DNA of 10,680 nt, taken from Candidatus Curtissbacteria bacterium RIFCSPLOWO2_01_FULL_38_11b (GTDB lineage Bacteria > Patescibacteriota > Microgenomatia > Curtissbacterales > GWA2-41-24). Location: positions 1 to 10,680 of the forward strand of contig MFBO01000004.1 of the NCBI GenBank assembly GCA_001774995.1, read 5' to 3'. A program made the position numbers and the translations under genes. Below are positions 1 through 6,414 of the stretch, one piece after another. The notes beneath the pieces were generated by a model that was not told where the DNA came from, did not search any database, and saw only the letters and a program-made list of their open reading frames with translations. Numbering within the stretch: the first letter of the stretch is position 1; each line of letters opens with the position of its first letter.

Positions 1-455
1 GGATTACCTAATTGCGGTTCTTTGACATAATCAAAGATATTTAGTCTATCAGATTTTTTGACAAACTCGAAAAGATATGCAACAAAAACTTTGTAAATAT
101 AGGCTTTAACGGGATTAAATTCGCGAGCGTCTTTTGGAGAAGTATTTTTGATAAAGTGGCTTACTAAAAATGGTCTAAGGTTGAAATTTTTTAAGCCATC
201 AATGACCGGAAAGAGTTGTAGTCTGACAATTCCTAAAATACCCCAGTTAAAATAGCGCATGTTAACTGAACGCTTGAAGTTCTTGATACCACTCTGGGAG
301 AGTTGGTTAATATGGATCTTGTTTAATTTTTGCCAAAATTTAGAGGGTTGGTAAAGAGGTGGTGCTTGATCTAGTTCACCAAACATTTTCGCGAGGTTTT
401 TTAGTTGTAAGCTCATATTAAAATTTGCTTTGTTTTTATTAATGGTTTCTATCAT
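1..455 (-). CDS. Probable sugar O-methyltransferase, N-terminal part (truncated by window edge)
   Basis: The frame opens with ATG at 455 and stays open to the window edge, giving about 151 residues with no stop. The start lies 13 bp after the stop of the upstream gene, so it is the last visible member of the minus-strand sugar operon. The protein shows a run like PLYQPSKFWQKLNKIHIN followed by a stretch beginning NFKRSVNMRYFNWG. From memory this resembles the N-terminal region of the family annotated as 'putative sugar O-methyltransferase', in which the SAM-binding part follows later. That part lies outside the window, so no catalytic motif can be checked. Known of the family: methylation of hydroxyls on surface sugars, usually encoded in polysaccharide clusters. 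Position beside rhamnose-type genes and a glycosyltransferase agrees with this. The reading frame is certain; the function is a family resemblance only. Confidence 0.55.
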   Translation of the reverse strand, partial: MIETINKNKANFNMSLQLKNLAKMFGELDQAPPLYQPSKFWQKLNKIHINQLSQSGIKNFKRSVNMRYFNWGILGIVRLQLFPVIDGLKNFNLRPFLVSHFIKNTSPKDAREFNPVKAYIYKVFVAYLFEFVKKSDRLNIFDYVKEPQLGN

Positions 456-468
456 GTCAAGGCCTTAA

Positions 469-1170
469 TCATTTTTTTACATTTGGAACGTTTGGTTTTT
501 GGTTATGTTTAAATAAAATTGCAGAGATATAGTTGTAATCCAAAATCCAGGCTATGAGTTTTGGTTGAAAATAGCCTTTTTCAATTGAAAATTTACCAGC
601 AATTTCAAGCAATGGAGTTCCAATCAATGGTACATTTTCAATCTTTCTCGTAATTTGCTCATTAAATTTTAAGAGCGTATATTCTCTAGAATTTCTGTAT
701 TTCTGAAGTATTGGTAGAGCTCGACTGAGATTTTTTTCTGCCTCAAAAAATAAAATTGGGGTTTTATCTTCCATAAAAAATTTAGAGAAGTTTTTTTTGA
801 TCCTTGGGATATGTAGTGATACTCCAAGAGCTGCTAACTTCTTCCAATTTTGAGCTTGGCAGATTTCTCTAAATTTTTTAATCTCTCCTATGGTGGTTTT
901 TTGACTTGGGTAAAGGTGTATCCGATTATGAAATTTTTTTGGTATAGCTAATAATATTTGTCTTTTTAATTCGTAGCCTATTGCAGGTTGATTTTGGGAT
1001 ATTTTACCTGCGGATATTATTACGTTTTTAACATCAAACTTTTTACAAATATTTTTTAGAGCAAGGACCTGAATTTTGTTTGCTAAATCAAGAGAGTTTT
1101 TCTTCTCGATATCATACCAGTAGGCATGGACAAGTATTGAATCTAATTCTTTTGAATTGCTTTTAAGCAT
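469..1170 (-). CDS. DUF218 (YdcF/SanA/ElyC)-like protein, tentative
   Basis: About 233 residues from ATG at 1170. A TTG at 1182 would add four codons, but the ATG is preferred. It overlaps the end of the RmlD-like gene by 8 bp, which implies translational coupling. Residue pattern: a hydrophobic strand SILVHAYWY near the N-terminus, then VIISAGK, then a segment containing IHLYPSQKTTIGE, then LHIPRIKKNF. This order matches the DUF218 layout of a Rossmann-like strand, a 'SGG' loop, an 'E..S.NT' motif and an 'H.PR' motif. Several canonical positions differ (SAG instead of SGG; T-T-I-G instead of N-T), so the assignment is weak. DUF218 proteins are linked to envelope polysaccharide and cell-wall processes but have no single known reaction. 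There is no clear signal peptide or membrane segment. Being embedded in a sugar operon is the best functional clue. Confidence 0.5.
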   Translation of the reverse strand: MLKSNSKELDSILVHAYWYDIEKKNSLDLANKIQVLALKNICKKFDVKNVIISAGKISQNQPAIGYELKRQILLAIPKKFHNRIHLYPSQKTTIGEIKKFREICQAQNWKKLAALGVSLHIPRIKKNFSKFFMEDKTPILFFEAEKNLSRALPILQKYRNSREYTLLKFNEQITRKIENVPLIGTPLLEIAGKFSIEKGYFQPKLIAWILDYNYISAILFKHNQKPNVPNVKK

Positions 1171-2050
1171 ATAGCTCGTCAATCGCTTTTTGCCAATTAT
1201 GAAATTTTACATTTAATAATTTGCGTGTTCTTATGTTATTAAGATTACTGTATTTAGGTCGTTTAGGTACGATTTTGTTTTTTATATAGTCATTGAGGCT
1301 TTGACTCTTGATGGTATTTTTAAGATTAAGTTTTTTTGCTATATAAAGAGCTATCTTGTAAGGTGTAGTAATATTCGGACTAGTTATATGATAGATGCCG
1401 CTTTTTTTAAATTTGGCAATTTTTTCAATGGTTTCTGCAAGATCCGGAATAAATGTAGGTGTAAAATAAAAATCTTTAAAGAAAGGTACATTGGTTTTAA
1501 TATAGTGAATGGTTTTGAGAATGAAGTCTTTTTTTGATTTTAAATTACCAAATGGGTAAGAAATGCGGACAATCGCTAATTTAATTTTACTTTTTGCCAA
1601 CTGTTTTTCTCCTAGCAATTTCGTATAGCCATACCAGGTTAATCTTGTTAAATACGCTTTTGGAACAGTGCTCTCTTCGAATCCCCTAGGATATTTTTTA
1701 AAATCGTAAAAAACGCTGTCTGTAGAGATGTGTATCAAAAATGTGTTGTATTTACTGCAGAGTTTTGCTAAGTTTTTAGGTCCTTTGACATTGAGCTTCC
1801 ATGAAATAGAATTTTTATTGCCTCTTTGTTTTTCTGCTTCCTCTACGTCTGTATATGCTGCAAAATTTATGACAACTTGCGATTTATGTTTATTAAAAAA
1901 CGCTAATAGCGAGGGGTAATTTAAAATGTCTAATTCTCTGCTTGAAGGTTTAAGAACGTGGAGACTATTTTTCTCTAAAAGCTGTGTTACTTTGGACCCG
2001 ACAAACCCGTTTGAACCTAAAATAACAACAGGTGTAGAGTTTATTGCCAC
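1163..2050 (-). CDS. rmlD: RmlD-type NAD(P)-dependent sugar-nucleotide reductase (dTDP-4-dehydrorhamnose reductase family)
   Basis: 295 residues, about the usual size for RmlD. It starts with GTG at 2050, two bases after the stop of the RmlC-like gene. Visible features of the extended short-chain dehydrogenase fold, in order: the dinucleotide-binding loop GSNGFVG at residues 12-18, NFAAYTDVEEAE at 62-73 (the RmlD 'N.AAYT.VD.AE' signature), the ISTDSVF strand at 108-114, and the catalytic Tyr-x-x-x-Lys at Y140 and K144 (YGYTK). Known of the family: RmlD reduces dTDP-4-dehydro-rhamnose to dTDP-L-rhamnose in the cytoplasm, the last step of the pathway. The RmlC-type epimerase just upstream fits the same pathway. 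RmlA and RmlB are not in the window, so the exact sugar is inferred. A related reductase acting on another 4-keto sugar is possible. Confidence 0.82.
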   Translation of the reverse strand: MAINSTPVVILGSNGFVGSKVTQLLEKNSLHVLKPSSRELDILNYPSLLAFFNKHKSQVVINFAAYTDVEEAEKQRGNKNSISWKLNVKGPKNLAKLCSKYNTFLIHISTDSVFYDFKKYPRGFEESTVPKAYLTRLTWYGYTKLLGEKQLAKSKIKLAIVRISYPFGNLKSKKDFILKTIHYIKTNVPFFKDFYFTPTFIPDLAETIEKIAKFKKSGIYHITSPNITTPYKIALYIAKKLNLKNTIKSQSLNDYIKNKIVPKRPKYSNLNNIRTRKLLNVKFHNWQKAIDELYA

Positions 2051-2052
2051 CC

Positions 2053-2595
2053 TTAGTTACCCGCCCAGAAGTTTTTGCCAAGAATGTCCCAAGGTAAGCG
2101 ATATTCATCTGGGTTTTTAGGATTATAAGTAAAGTCTGCGAGATAAATAATCGAACTTTTTTTGTTTGAAAAGTTCTTATACCCATGTGCAACACCTTTT
2201 GGTATTAAGACTAAGCTGGCTCCGGCTTTTCCCAATGGTTGTTTAATTATATTGCCTTTCGTAGTTGATTCGCTGCGAAGGTCAGCGAGTCCCACAAGCA
2301 GTTGGCTTTCTTGCGGTATGAACCAGAGATCATTTTGCTTTGCGTGTAAATGCCAAGCCTTAACAATTCCTGGGTCAATCGTTGAATAACTTATCTGTTG
2401 AACTTGAAATTTGGGAAAATTCTGTACCAAAGCATTTTTTTGAAGTCTGACTATTTCTAAAAAATATCCATTTTCTATGACGTGGTGAGGCAGATCAGCA
2501 ATTTTTACGCCTCGTATCTTTTGAGAACTATTGAGACTGCTGGGTGCTCTTATTTGTTTTGCAATGGCAAATGCTATCTTTAGAAAATCCTTCAC
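2053..2595 (-). CDS. RmlC-like cupin, dTDP-4-dehydrorhamnose 3,5-epimerase family
   Basis: 180 residues, the typical length for RmlC. It starts with GTG at 2595, whose bases overlap the TGA stop of the glycosyltransferase (GTGA), a classic coupling arrangement. The cupin core is visible: a strand carrying WHLH at residues 81-84 (the position of the catalytic His of RmlC), then PKGVAHGYKN at 132-141 (the second conserved cupin strand), and a C-terminal NPDEYRLPWD segment where the family carries its conserved Asp/Arg/Asp cluster. Known of the family: double epimerisation at C3 and C5 of dTDP-4-keto-6-deoxyglucose. The WHLH form differs from the textbook RGLHYQ form and belongs to a divergent subgroup. 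The true substrate, and whether it epimerises one or both carbons, is therefore open. Its neighbour is the RmlD-like reductase, which would use the product. Confidence 0.78.
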   Translation of the reverse strand: MKDFLKIAFAIAKQIRAPSSLNSSQKIRGVKIADLPHHVIENGYFLEIVRLQKNALVQNFPKFQVQQISYSTIDPGIVKAWHLHAKQNDLWFIPQESQLLVGLADLRSESTTKGNIIKQPLGKAGASLVLIPKGVAHGYKNFSNKKSSIIYLADFTYNPKNPDEYRLPWDILGKNFWAGN

Positions 2596-3338
2596 CCTTG
2601 CGCCTTAAATATTTTAGATTGAATTCCAATTCTATTAAGTAAAAACATAAAAACAATTTTGAATGTCTGCAGGATATAACTAAGACTGCTCATAAAGCTT
2701 GCGCCCCTTTTTTTTCCAGTGTACGTGGTTTCGATTGGCACTTCCGTGATATTACAGCCAGCAGCTTGGGCTTGAGCTATTATTTCAAAGCTGAAAATGT
2801 AATCGTTGGAATTCGCAGCTAAATTAATTTTTTGTAAGAGAGTTTTAGTATATACGCGAAATCCCTGATGGAGGTCGTTAATTTTTGTATCCAATAGAAA
2901 CTTTGTGATGAAATTTAAAGCTATTATTGGCAAAATTTTCCATTTGAACATACCGCTCCTTTTATAAATATAGCCGTAACTAAAAAAACGGTTTCCTGTA
3001 ACCAGTTCAGCTCCTGACTCGATCTGGCGTATTGCTCTTTGAATAGATGCTGGAGAGTATTCCCCGTCTGGGTGGATGTCGACAATTATATCTGCGCCCC
3101 CTAAAAGACAAAAATTTAATGCTTTTTTTAGATTGCCTCCATAGCCTAAATTATTTTTGTTTCTAATCGTCAAAATGCCTAACTTATTTGAAATTTTCAC
3201 AGTATTGTCGCTTGATGCATCATCGAACAAGATTATTTCATCGAACAATTTTGTTGGCAGCATTTTGTAAAATTTTTCTAATGTACTTGCAGCATTGTAA
3301 GCCAACAATAATGCAACTATCTTACGTTGTTTTGACAT
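2592..3338 (-). CDS. Family 2 glycosyltransferase (DPM1-like)
   Basis: 248 residues from ATG at 3338. It overlaps the methyltransferase gene upstream by 17 bp and the epimerase gene downstream by 4 bp. GT-A fold motifs visible: the N-terminal strand IVALLLAYNA, the nucleotide-binding DDASSDNT at 39-46, NNLGYGGN at 62-69, DIHPDGEY at 87-94 (in the place of the metal-binding DxD), and NDLHQGFRVY at 154-163, which corresponds to the conserved acceptor/catalytic segment of dolichol-phosphate mannose synthase-like enzymes. The C-terminus (about 218-240) is hydrophobic and basic and may sit on the membrane. Known of the family: transfer of a sugar from a nucleotide donor to a lipid phosphate or to a growing glycan at the inner membrane face. 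Donor and acceptor cannot be read from the sequence. Confidence 0.85.
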   Translation of the reverse strand: MSKQRKIVALLLAYNAASTLEKFYKMLPTKLFDEIILFDDASSDNTVKISNKLGILTIRNKNNLGYGGNLKKALNFCLLGGADIIVDIHPDGEYSPASIQRAIRQIESGAELVTGNRFFSYGYIYKRSGMFKWKILPIIALNFITKFLLDTKINDLHQGFRVYTKTLLQKINLAANSNDYIFSFEIIAQAQAAGCNITEVPIETTYTGKKRGASFMSSLSYILQTFKIVFMFLLNRIGIQSKIFKAQG

Positions 3339-4224
3339 TTTGTTTCTTAGCGGCGATAAATGTTATTGGTGATTGGTTAACTAAGAAGAGTATAGTTTCG
3401 GCTACTGTCGATATTGCAATCAGAGGTATGAACAATATGAAGAAAAATGGAAGCTTGTTTTTTTTGAAATGGTCCGTAGACTTAATTGCAAAAATGCTCA
3501 TCATGCTTTCTAAAAATCCCCAAATTACGTATTCGTACGCAAGCACACTTTTCTTTTCAATTAATCTATACCCAGAGCGATTTAGCAAAATATCTTGACC
3601 TTTATTCGTTAAGTGTGAGAGATGTCGGGGCGGGTCTAGATGAAACCAATGTTTTTTAAAAAGTTTAGACTCAAATGAGTCAAATCTTGGAACTTCGATT
3701 AAAATTACCCCATTATTTTTTAGCAATTTGTAAGATTTTTTCAGAAATTCCAGCGGTTTTGCAACATGTTCTAGACTTTCCCAAAAGATTACTGCGTCGA
3801 ATTTATTGTTAGGTTGCCAATTTAAATAATCTGTTTTTAATATATTCTTATTTTTAATTTTTGCTGACGGAAATTCTATGCCAATTGCTTCATATCTATT
3901 CCCTATTAAATCAATAAAATCTCCTTCTCCAGCACCGATTTCAAGAATTCTACCTTTTTTTAAATATTTTTTTAACCAATGTCTTCTTCTTTGGTGAAAC
4001 ATATTAAACGTAATGCTTTTAAATTTTCCCAATATTCCAGGTGAGATCCAATAGTTTGAGTGATAATATTTGGTCAAATTATTTGGAACTGGGTGTGTAA
4101 AACCATTTTGGCAAAGTTTGCAGAAGTAAATGTTAAATTTATTTATAGAAGAAAATTTCAGGGATACTCTTTTTGATTGGTTACAATTAGGACACTCAAT
4201 GTCAATGTCTTTGAACTTAGTCAT
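3322..4224 (-). CDS. Class I SAM-dependent methyltransferase with N-terminal zinc ribbon
   Basis: 300 residues from ATG at 4224; first gene of the minus-strand sugar operon. An N-terminal zinc ribbon is formed by C11-x2-C14 and C35-x2-C38. It is followed by the SAM-binding motif I, ILEIGAGEG, at 93-101 and an acidic motif-II region (AIGIEFPSAK). FDAVIFWESLEHV follows as motif-IV/V, then LLKNNGVILIEVPRFD, and the family-typical HWFHLDPPRHLSHLT. This combination matches the Methyltransf_23-type enzymes common in O-antigen and capsule clusters. A strongly hydrophobic C-terminal segment (about 255-280) could be a membrane anchor, which is less usual. The role is probably methylation of a surface sugar or lipid-linked intermediate; the acceptor is unknown. 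The final 17 bp overlap the glycosyltransferase start. Confidence 0.82.
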   Translation of the reverse strand: MTKFKDIDIECPNCNQSKRVSLKFSSINKFNIYFCKLCQNGFTHPVPNNLTKYYHSNYWISPGILGKFKSITFNMFHQRRRHWLKKYLKKGRILEIGAGEGDFIDLIGNRYEAIGIEFPSAKIKNKNILKTDYLNWQPNNKFDAVIFWESLEHVAKPLEFLKKSYKLLKNNGVILIEVPRFDSFESKLFKKHWFHLDPPRHLSHLTNKGQDILLNRSGYRLIEKKSVLAYEYVIWGFLESMMSIFAIKSTDHFKKNKLPFFFILFIPLIAISTVAETILFLVNQSPITFIAAKKQNVKTT

Positions 4225-4290
4225 ATTTTAAATGGGCATAATTATTGATGACCAGAATTTTACAAAATAGTTTTTAAGCAGTTTCACAAT

Positions 4291-4320
4291 TTTATATTTA
4301 ATCGCAATAATACTGATCAA
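4291..4320 (-). promoter_or_regulatory. Candidate promoter of the sugar operon
   Basis: On the minus strand there is TTGATC (4320-4315) and TATAAA (4296-4291) with an 18-bp spacer, about 65 bp upstream of the methyltransferase start. It fits a sigma70-type promoter, but in such AT-rich DNA a match of this quality can occur by chance. Confidence 0.35.
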
Positions 4321-4332
4321 GCAAGAGATAAG

Positions 4333-4361
4333 TTGTCAGCAAGATAATCTTTGGTTATGTT
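4333..4361 (+). promoter_or_regulatory. pilD-type promoter, copy A
   Basis: TTGTCA at 4333-4338, a 17-bp spacer and TATGTT at 4356-4361, nine bases before the GTG of fragment A. It occupies the same position as the promoter of the intact pilD. If active, it would transcribe rightwards, antisense to the DUF5615 toxin. Confidence 0.5.
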
Positions 4362-4370
4362 GATTAGGTA

Positions 4371-4443
4371 GTGATTCTTTATTTACTGCTCGTTTTTTTG
4401 GTAGGGTCTGCTGTCGGCAGTTTTTTGAATGTAGTGAATAGGA
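4371..4443 (+). pseudogene. pilD 5' fragment, copy A
   Basis: Starting at GTG 4371 the frame reads VILYLLLVFLVGSAVGSFLNVVNR, which aligns residue by residue with the first 25 codons of the intact PilD at 6652. Similarity ends near 4443, after which the frame runs into the end of the toxin gene and stops at 4491-4493. Nucleotide differences from the intact gene are largely synonymous (for example ggg-tct-gct-gtc for Gly-Ser-Ala-Val). The core AGTTTTTTGAATGT (4419-4432) is unchanged. The zinc-binding cysteines, catalytic aspartates and remaining membrane segments are absent, so no peptidase activity is possible. A 40-residue single-pass peptide could be made. Confidence 0.85.
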
Positions 4444-4453
4444 GTAAATTACT

Positions 4454-4786
4454 TCAATTTATTTTATCTTTCACTATGGTAAATTTTCCGTAAAAATCTT
4501 TTTTGGAGGTGAGTAGATTTAGCAAGACTTTTTTCTTATTTTCTACTGATTCATCTTTCAATCTCATAAATATTACACCGGCCGTGACGAATTTTTCTTT
4601 AAATACTAATTCACCAAAATCTTTATCTAAAGTTATTAGAACTCTTTTTTCTTTGTTAGCTATTTCTAGTATTTGAATATCTGGCTTTCCGGGGGCGACT
4701 TTTTTTACCCAAATTATGTTAAAACCTAAATTTTTGCGATATTGTGGAACTCTTACTCCAAGATTTTCATCAGCGATGAATTTCAT
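4454..4786 (-). CDS. DUF5615 PIN-like toxin of a type II TA pair
   Basis: 110 residues using ATG at 4786, which overlaps the antitoxin gene by 17 bp. A frame extension upstream to a TTG at 4822 is unlikely. The protein begins MKFIADEN, the typical DUF5615 opening, and carries the acidic residues expected of a PIN-like nuclease: D6 and E7, D36 in PGKPD, and D54 and D56 in LITLDKDFGE. Known of the family: Mut7-C/PIN-like domain proteins paired with DUF433 antitoxins and thought to be Mg-dependent RNases; few have been tested. The gene ends about 10 bp from the end of pilD fragment A, so the operon runs tail-first into that fragment. A TA role is inferred from the pairing with DUF433. Confidence 0.82.
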   Translation of the reverse strand: MKFIADENLGVRVPQYRKNLGFNIIWVKKVAPGKPDIQILEIANKEKRVLITLDKDFGELVFKEKFVTAGVIFMRLKDESVENKKKVLLNLLTSKKDFYGKFTIVKDKIN

Positions 4787-5009
4787 GGAGATACTTAACA
4801 GAACTTGCGTGCACTGATGCAACAGACTTAGCTGCGTAATTTACAGCCGCTTTAATATCATCTTCGGTAAGTTGAGGAAAGTCACCGAGAATTTCTTCTA
4901 TCGTAAGTTTTTGCGCTAAAAGCTTAAGGATTTGTTCAACCGTAATTCTAGTTCCCTTTACTGTTGGCTTACCAAGCATAATTTTAGGATCAGTAATTAT
5001 TTTTGTCAT
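4770..5009 (-). CDS. DUF433 family antitoxin
   Basis: 79 residues from ATG at 5009. It shows the full DUF433 signature: ITDPKIMLGKPTVKGTRITV at about residues 5-24, then ILKLLAQKLTIEEIL, then FPQLTEDDIKAAVNYAA. This is a winged or helix-turn-helix DNA-binding fold (MerR/VapB-like group) found with DUF5615 toxins. Its stop codon lies inside the toxin gene (17-bp overlap), the usual antitoxin-first order. A -10-like TAAAAT on the minus strand (5024-5019) lies nine bases from the start, so the message may be nearly leaderless; I see no convincing -35 box. Known role: neutralises the partner and usually represses its own operon. Confidence 0.87.
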   Translation of the reverse strand: MTKIITDPKIMLGKPTVKGTRITVEQILKLLAQKLTIEEILGDFPQLTEDDIKAAVNYAAKSVASVHASSVKYLHEIHR

Positions 5010-5076
5010 TTGATGTGAATTTTACCATTATTGAGCCGATTTAAGAAGTGATCGAGCGCAAATCGGGATTGGCCTG

Positions 5077-5106
5077 TTGCATGATTGACGGGATGCTCGT
5101 TATGCT
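5077..5106 (+). promoter_or_regulatory. pilD-type promoter, copy B
   Basis: TTGCAT at 5077-5082, an 18-bp spacer and TATGCT at 5101-5106, six bases before ATG 5113. The geometry and -10 sequence are identical to those of the intact pilD promoter. Confidence 0.55.
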
Positions 5107-5112
5107 AATTTT

Positions 5113-5180
5113 ATGATTTTTTATCTTGTTCTTTCCTTTATCTTTGGCTCTGCCGTTGGCAGTTTTTTGAATGTGGTTAT
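5113..5180 (+). pseudogene. pilD 5' fragment, copy B
   Basis: ATG 5113 opens a frame reading MIFYLVLSFIFGSAVGSFLN followed by VVI, nearly identical to residues 1-23 of intact PilD, including the core AGTTTTTTGAATGT at 5161-5174. Similarity ends at about 5180. The open frame continues to 5340 through sequence antisense to the RelE/ParE toxin, so the 75-residue frame is a chimera and not a real gene. The toxin's TAA stop (5179-5177 on the minus strand) lies within the pilD-like bases. This is the fragment closest in nucleotide sequence to the intact gene, and it shares the bases TATGCTA upstream. Confidence 0.87.
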
Positions 5181-5437
5181 TTGTACGTACTTTCGTCCCT
5201 TTTTCTTATGTCCAGGATATCAAGTGATTTGGAGGTTTCATCAGTATCGAATAGAATTCTATAGTTGCCTACCCTGTTGCGAAATCGGGCCACAGGATAG
5301 TCTACCAATTTTATTGTTCCCAAGACGCGAGGATTTTTAGAGAGTAATTCAATCTTGGTTTTTATTTTTATTTGATTTTGTTTGGGGATTTTTTTAAGGG
5401 ACTTTGCTGCGCGAGTGGAGTAAAGAATTTTATACAT
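5177..5437 (-). CDS. RelE/ParE superfamily toxin
   Basis: 86 residues from ATG at 5437, three bases after the stop of the Phd-type antitoxin. Typical RelE/ParE elements: an N-terminal strand YKILYSTRAAKSLKKIPK, a helix pair with LLSKNPR, then the central RVGNYRILFD strand (the most conserved part of the family), and a final strand LDILDIRKRDESTYK. Known of the family: RelE members cleave mRNA on the ribosome and ParE members poison gyrase. The sequence alone does not separate them, though a Phd/YefM partner favours a RelE-like activity. The last codon and stop sit directly on the end of pilD fragment B. Confidence 0.85.
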   Translation of the reverse strand: MYKILYSTRAAKSLKKIPKQNQIKIKTKIELLSKNPRVLGTIKLVDYPVARFRNRVGNYRILFDTDETSKSLDILDIRKRDESTYK

Positions 5438-5440
5438 TAC

Positions 5441-5746
5441 TTAAATGCCCAGCTGCTTGTAGAGATCCTTTGCAGCAATTCCCTTGCCTGATTTTATTTT
5501 TTTCTTTTGGGTAATTAACTCGCTAATATATTCTTTGTCAGCAAGCTCTCTGATTGCGATTTGTAGTTCATCTATCATTTCATGAAGTTGGTTGTAGCTA
5601 TCCACAGAAGTTAAGATAGCAGAGGGTTTCCCTTGGTTTGTGATGACTATTGGCTCATTGGTCTCTTTGACATTATCCAGAAGCCGGGTTAATTCTTTTC
5701 TGAATTCATGACTACCAATGAATGGTAAGGATAAAGCGTTAATCAT
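5441..5746 (-). CDS. Phd/YefM-type antitoxin
   Basis: 101 residues from ATG at 5746. The N-terminal Phd/YefM fold is clear: SLPFIGSHEFRKELTRLLDNV, then EPIVITNQGKPSAILTSVDSY, matching the family's 'R.....L..v......i.ItrrG.p.avl.s...y'. A variable, charged C-terminal half (about 55-101) would wrap the toxin. The partner RelE/ParE gene follows after three bases. A perfect 14-bp palindrome lies directly upstream, across the likely -10 box, which fits operator binding by the antitoxin or the complex. Confidence 0.87.
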   Translation of the reverse strand: MINALSLPFIGSHEFRKELTRLLDNVKETNEPIVITNQGKPSAILTSVDSYNQLHEMIDELQIAIRELADKEYISELITQKKKIKSGKGIAAKDLYKQLGI

Positions 5747-5753
5747 GTTATGG

Positions 5754-5785
5754 ATATGTTAACATATATGTTAAGAATTAGTCAA
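5754..5785 (-). promoter_or_regulatory. Promoter and palindromic operator of the Phd/RelE operon
   Basis: Minus strand: TTGACT (5785-5780), an 18-bp spacer, TAACAT (5761-5756), ten bases before the ATG. A perfect palindrome ATATGTTAACATAT (5754-5767) covers the -10, and its half ATATGTTAA is repeated directly at 5766-5774. The arrangement suggests autorepression; this is inference from layout. Confidence 0.55.
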
Positions 5786-5799
5786 TGTCTCGTTTGGGA

Positions 5800-5828
5800 T
5801 TGTTTTTCAGAAGTTGTTTGTCTATTCT
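5800..5828 (+). promoter_or_regulatory. pilD-type promoter, copy C
   Basis: TTGTTT at 5800-5805, a 17-bp spacer and TATTCT at 5823-5828, seven bases before GTG 5836. It is weaker than copies B and D but has the same geometry. Confidence 0.4.
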
Positions 5829-5835
5829 CAAGCTA

Positions 5836-5902
5836 GTGATTCTTTATCTTGTCCTCTTTTTTATTTTCGGCTCTGCTATTGGTAGTTTTTTGAATGTGGT
5901 GA
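5836..5902 (+). pseudogene. pilD 5' fragment, copy C
   Basis: From GTG 5836 the frame reads VILYLVLFFIFGSAIGSFLN then VV, aligning with PilD residues 1-22; the only change in the conserved block is Val to Ile. The core is AGTTTTTTGAATGT (5884-5897). It ends against the stop codon of the RelE-type toxin at 5903. The frame continues to 5979 as an artefact over the toxin's antisense strand. Its opening bases (gtgattcttta) are closer to copy A than to the intact gene, so copies A and C may share an origin. Confidence 0.85.
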
Positions 5903-6172
5903 TTATTTTTTTCCAAGCCCAGTGTCATGAGGACCGATGTTTCTCAAAATTATTTGACTATCTTCTATTTGAAAAGTAAATCTATTATGATGGTCAATTC
6001 TTGCTTCGAATTTATTAACACCCTCCATTTTTTTGGCTCTCAATGACGGGTGTCGATAATTTTCTACCAGATACTTTAATTGTTTTGTAAATTTTCGCTG
6101 CAGTTTAATTGGTAGCTTTTTGTATTGTTTGTTAAACGAGGGGGTGAAAATTGGCTTTAAGAATTGAGCCAT
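5903..6172 (-). CDS. RelE-type toxin (mRNA interferase family)
   Basis: 89 residues from ATG at 6172, overlapping the RHH antitoxin gene by 16 bp. Family pattern: FTPSFNKQYKKLPIKLQRKF at the N-terminus, YRHPSLRAKKMEG in the middle (the 'hp.lr.hkL.G' segment), EARIDHHNRFTFQI (the 'wr.rv..~yR..~~i' strand), and LRNIGPHDTGL at the end. This resembles the cytotoxic translational repressor branch of RelE. It is only distantly similar to the toxin at 5177, so the two modules are independent acquisitions and not duplicates. The stop codon abuts pilD fragment C. Confidence 0.83.
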   Translation of the reverse strand: MAQFLKPIFTPSFNKQYKKLPIKLQRKFTKQLKYLVENYRHPSLRAKKMEGVNKFEARIDHHNRFTFQIEDSQIILRNIGPHDTGLGKK

Positions 6173-6414
6173 TTGATTGCATCTTCAACTGAGTCAAACT
6201 TGACTACATTTCCCCTTTTTATATCCTCATCCGCTTTCTTTTCTGACCATTTCCACCACTCATCGCTTCCATATGGAGGTTCGACTTCTTGTGTTAGATA
6301 CTGTCGGAGTAAGTTGCGGATAAATTCTGATCGAGTTGCAAAGCCGCCCTCTTTAGTTTTTTCATCGACTTTTTTAGCTGTAGTTTTCGGAAGAGATATT
6401 GTAATTGTTGTCAT
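6157..6414 (-). CDS. Ribbon-helix-helix (CopG/ParD-like) antitoxin
   Basis: 85 residues from ATG at 6414. The N-terminus TTITISLPKTTAKKVDEKTK, followed by FATRSEFIRNLLRQYL, is a textbook ribbon-helix-helix: a short DNA-contacting strand, then two helices with the R-S-E-F turn. The C-terminal half (about 42-85) is rich in acidic residues and Trp (DEWWKWSEKKADED) and ends VEDAIKWLN, as expected for the toxin-binding arm. The toxin gene begins before this one ends. An inverted repeat overlaps the start and likely promoter, consistent with autoregulation. Confidence 0.87.
   Translation of the reverse strand: MTTITISLPKTTAKKVDEKTKEGGFATRSEFIRNLLRQYLTQEVEPPYGSDEWWKWSEKKADEDIKRGNVVKFDSVEDAIKWLNS

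Noticed and set aside
3188..3598. Long plus-strand frame opposite the glycosyltransferase and methyltransferase genes
   Set aside because: The minus strand carries clear conserved motifs across the whole stretch; this frame has none.
5101..5112. TTATGCTAATTTTA upstream of fragment B resembles the half-site of a XerC/XerD dif sequence
   Set aside because: The same bases fit a -10 box at constant distance from the start in several copies, no matching second half-site is present, and the breakpoints lie some 60-80 bp downstream.
5113..5340. 75-residue plus-strand frame taken as a gene
   Set aside because: After residue 23 it runs antisense through the RelE/ParE toxin with no family features; only the first part is meaningful, as a pilD fragment.
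4454..6414. The three TA pairs as duplicates of one another
   Set aside because: They belong to different families (DUF433/DUF5615, Phd/RelE-ParE, RHH/RelE), and the two RelE-like toxins are only distantly similar.
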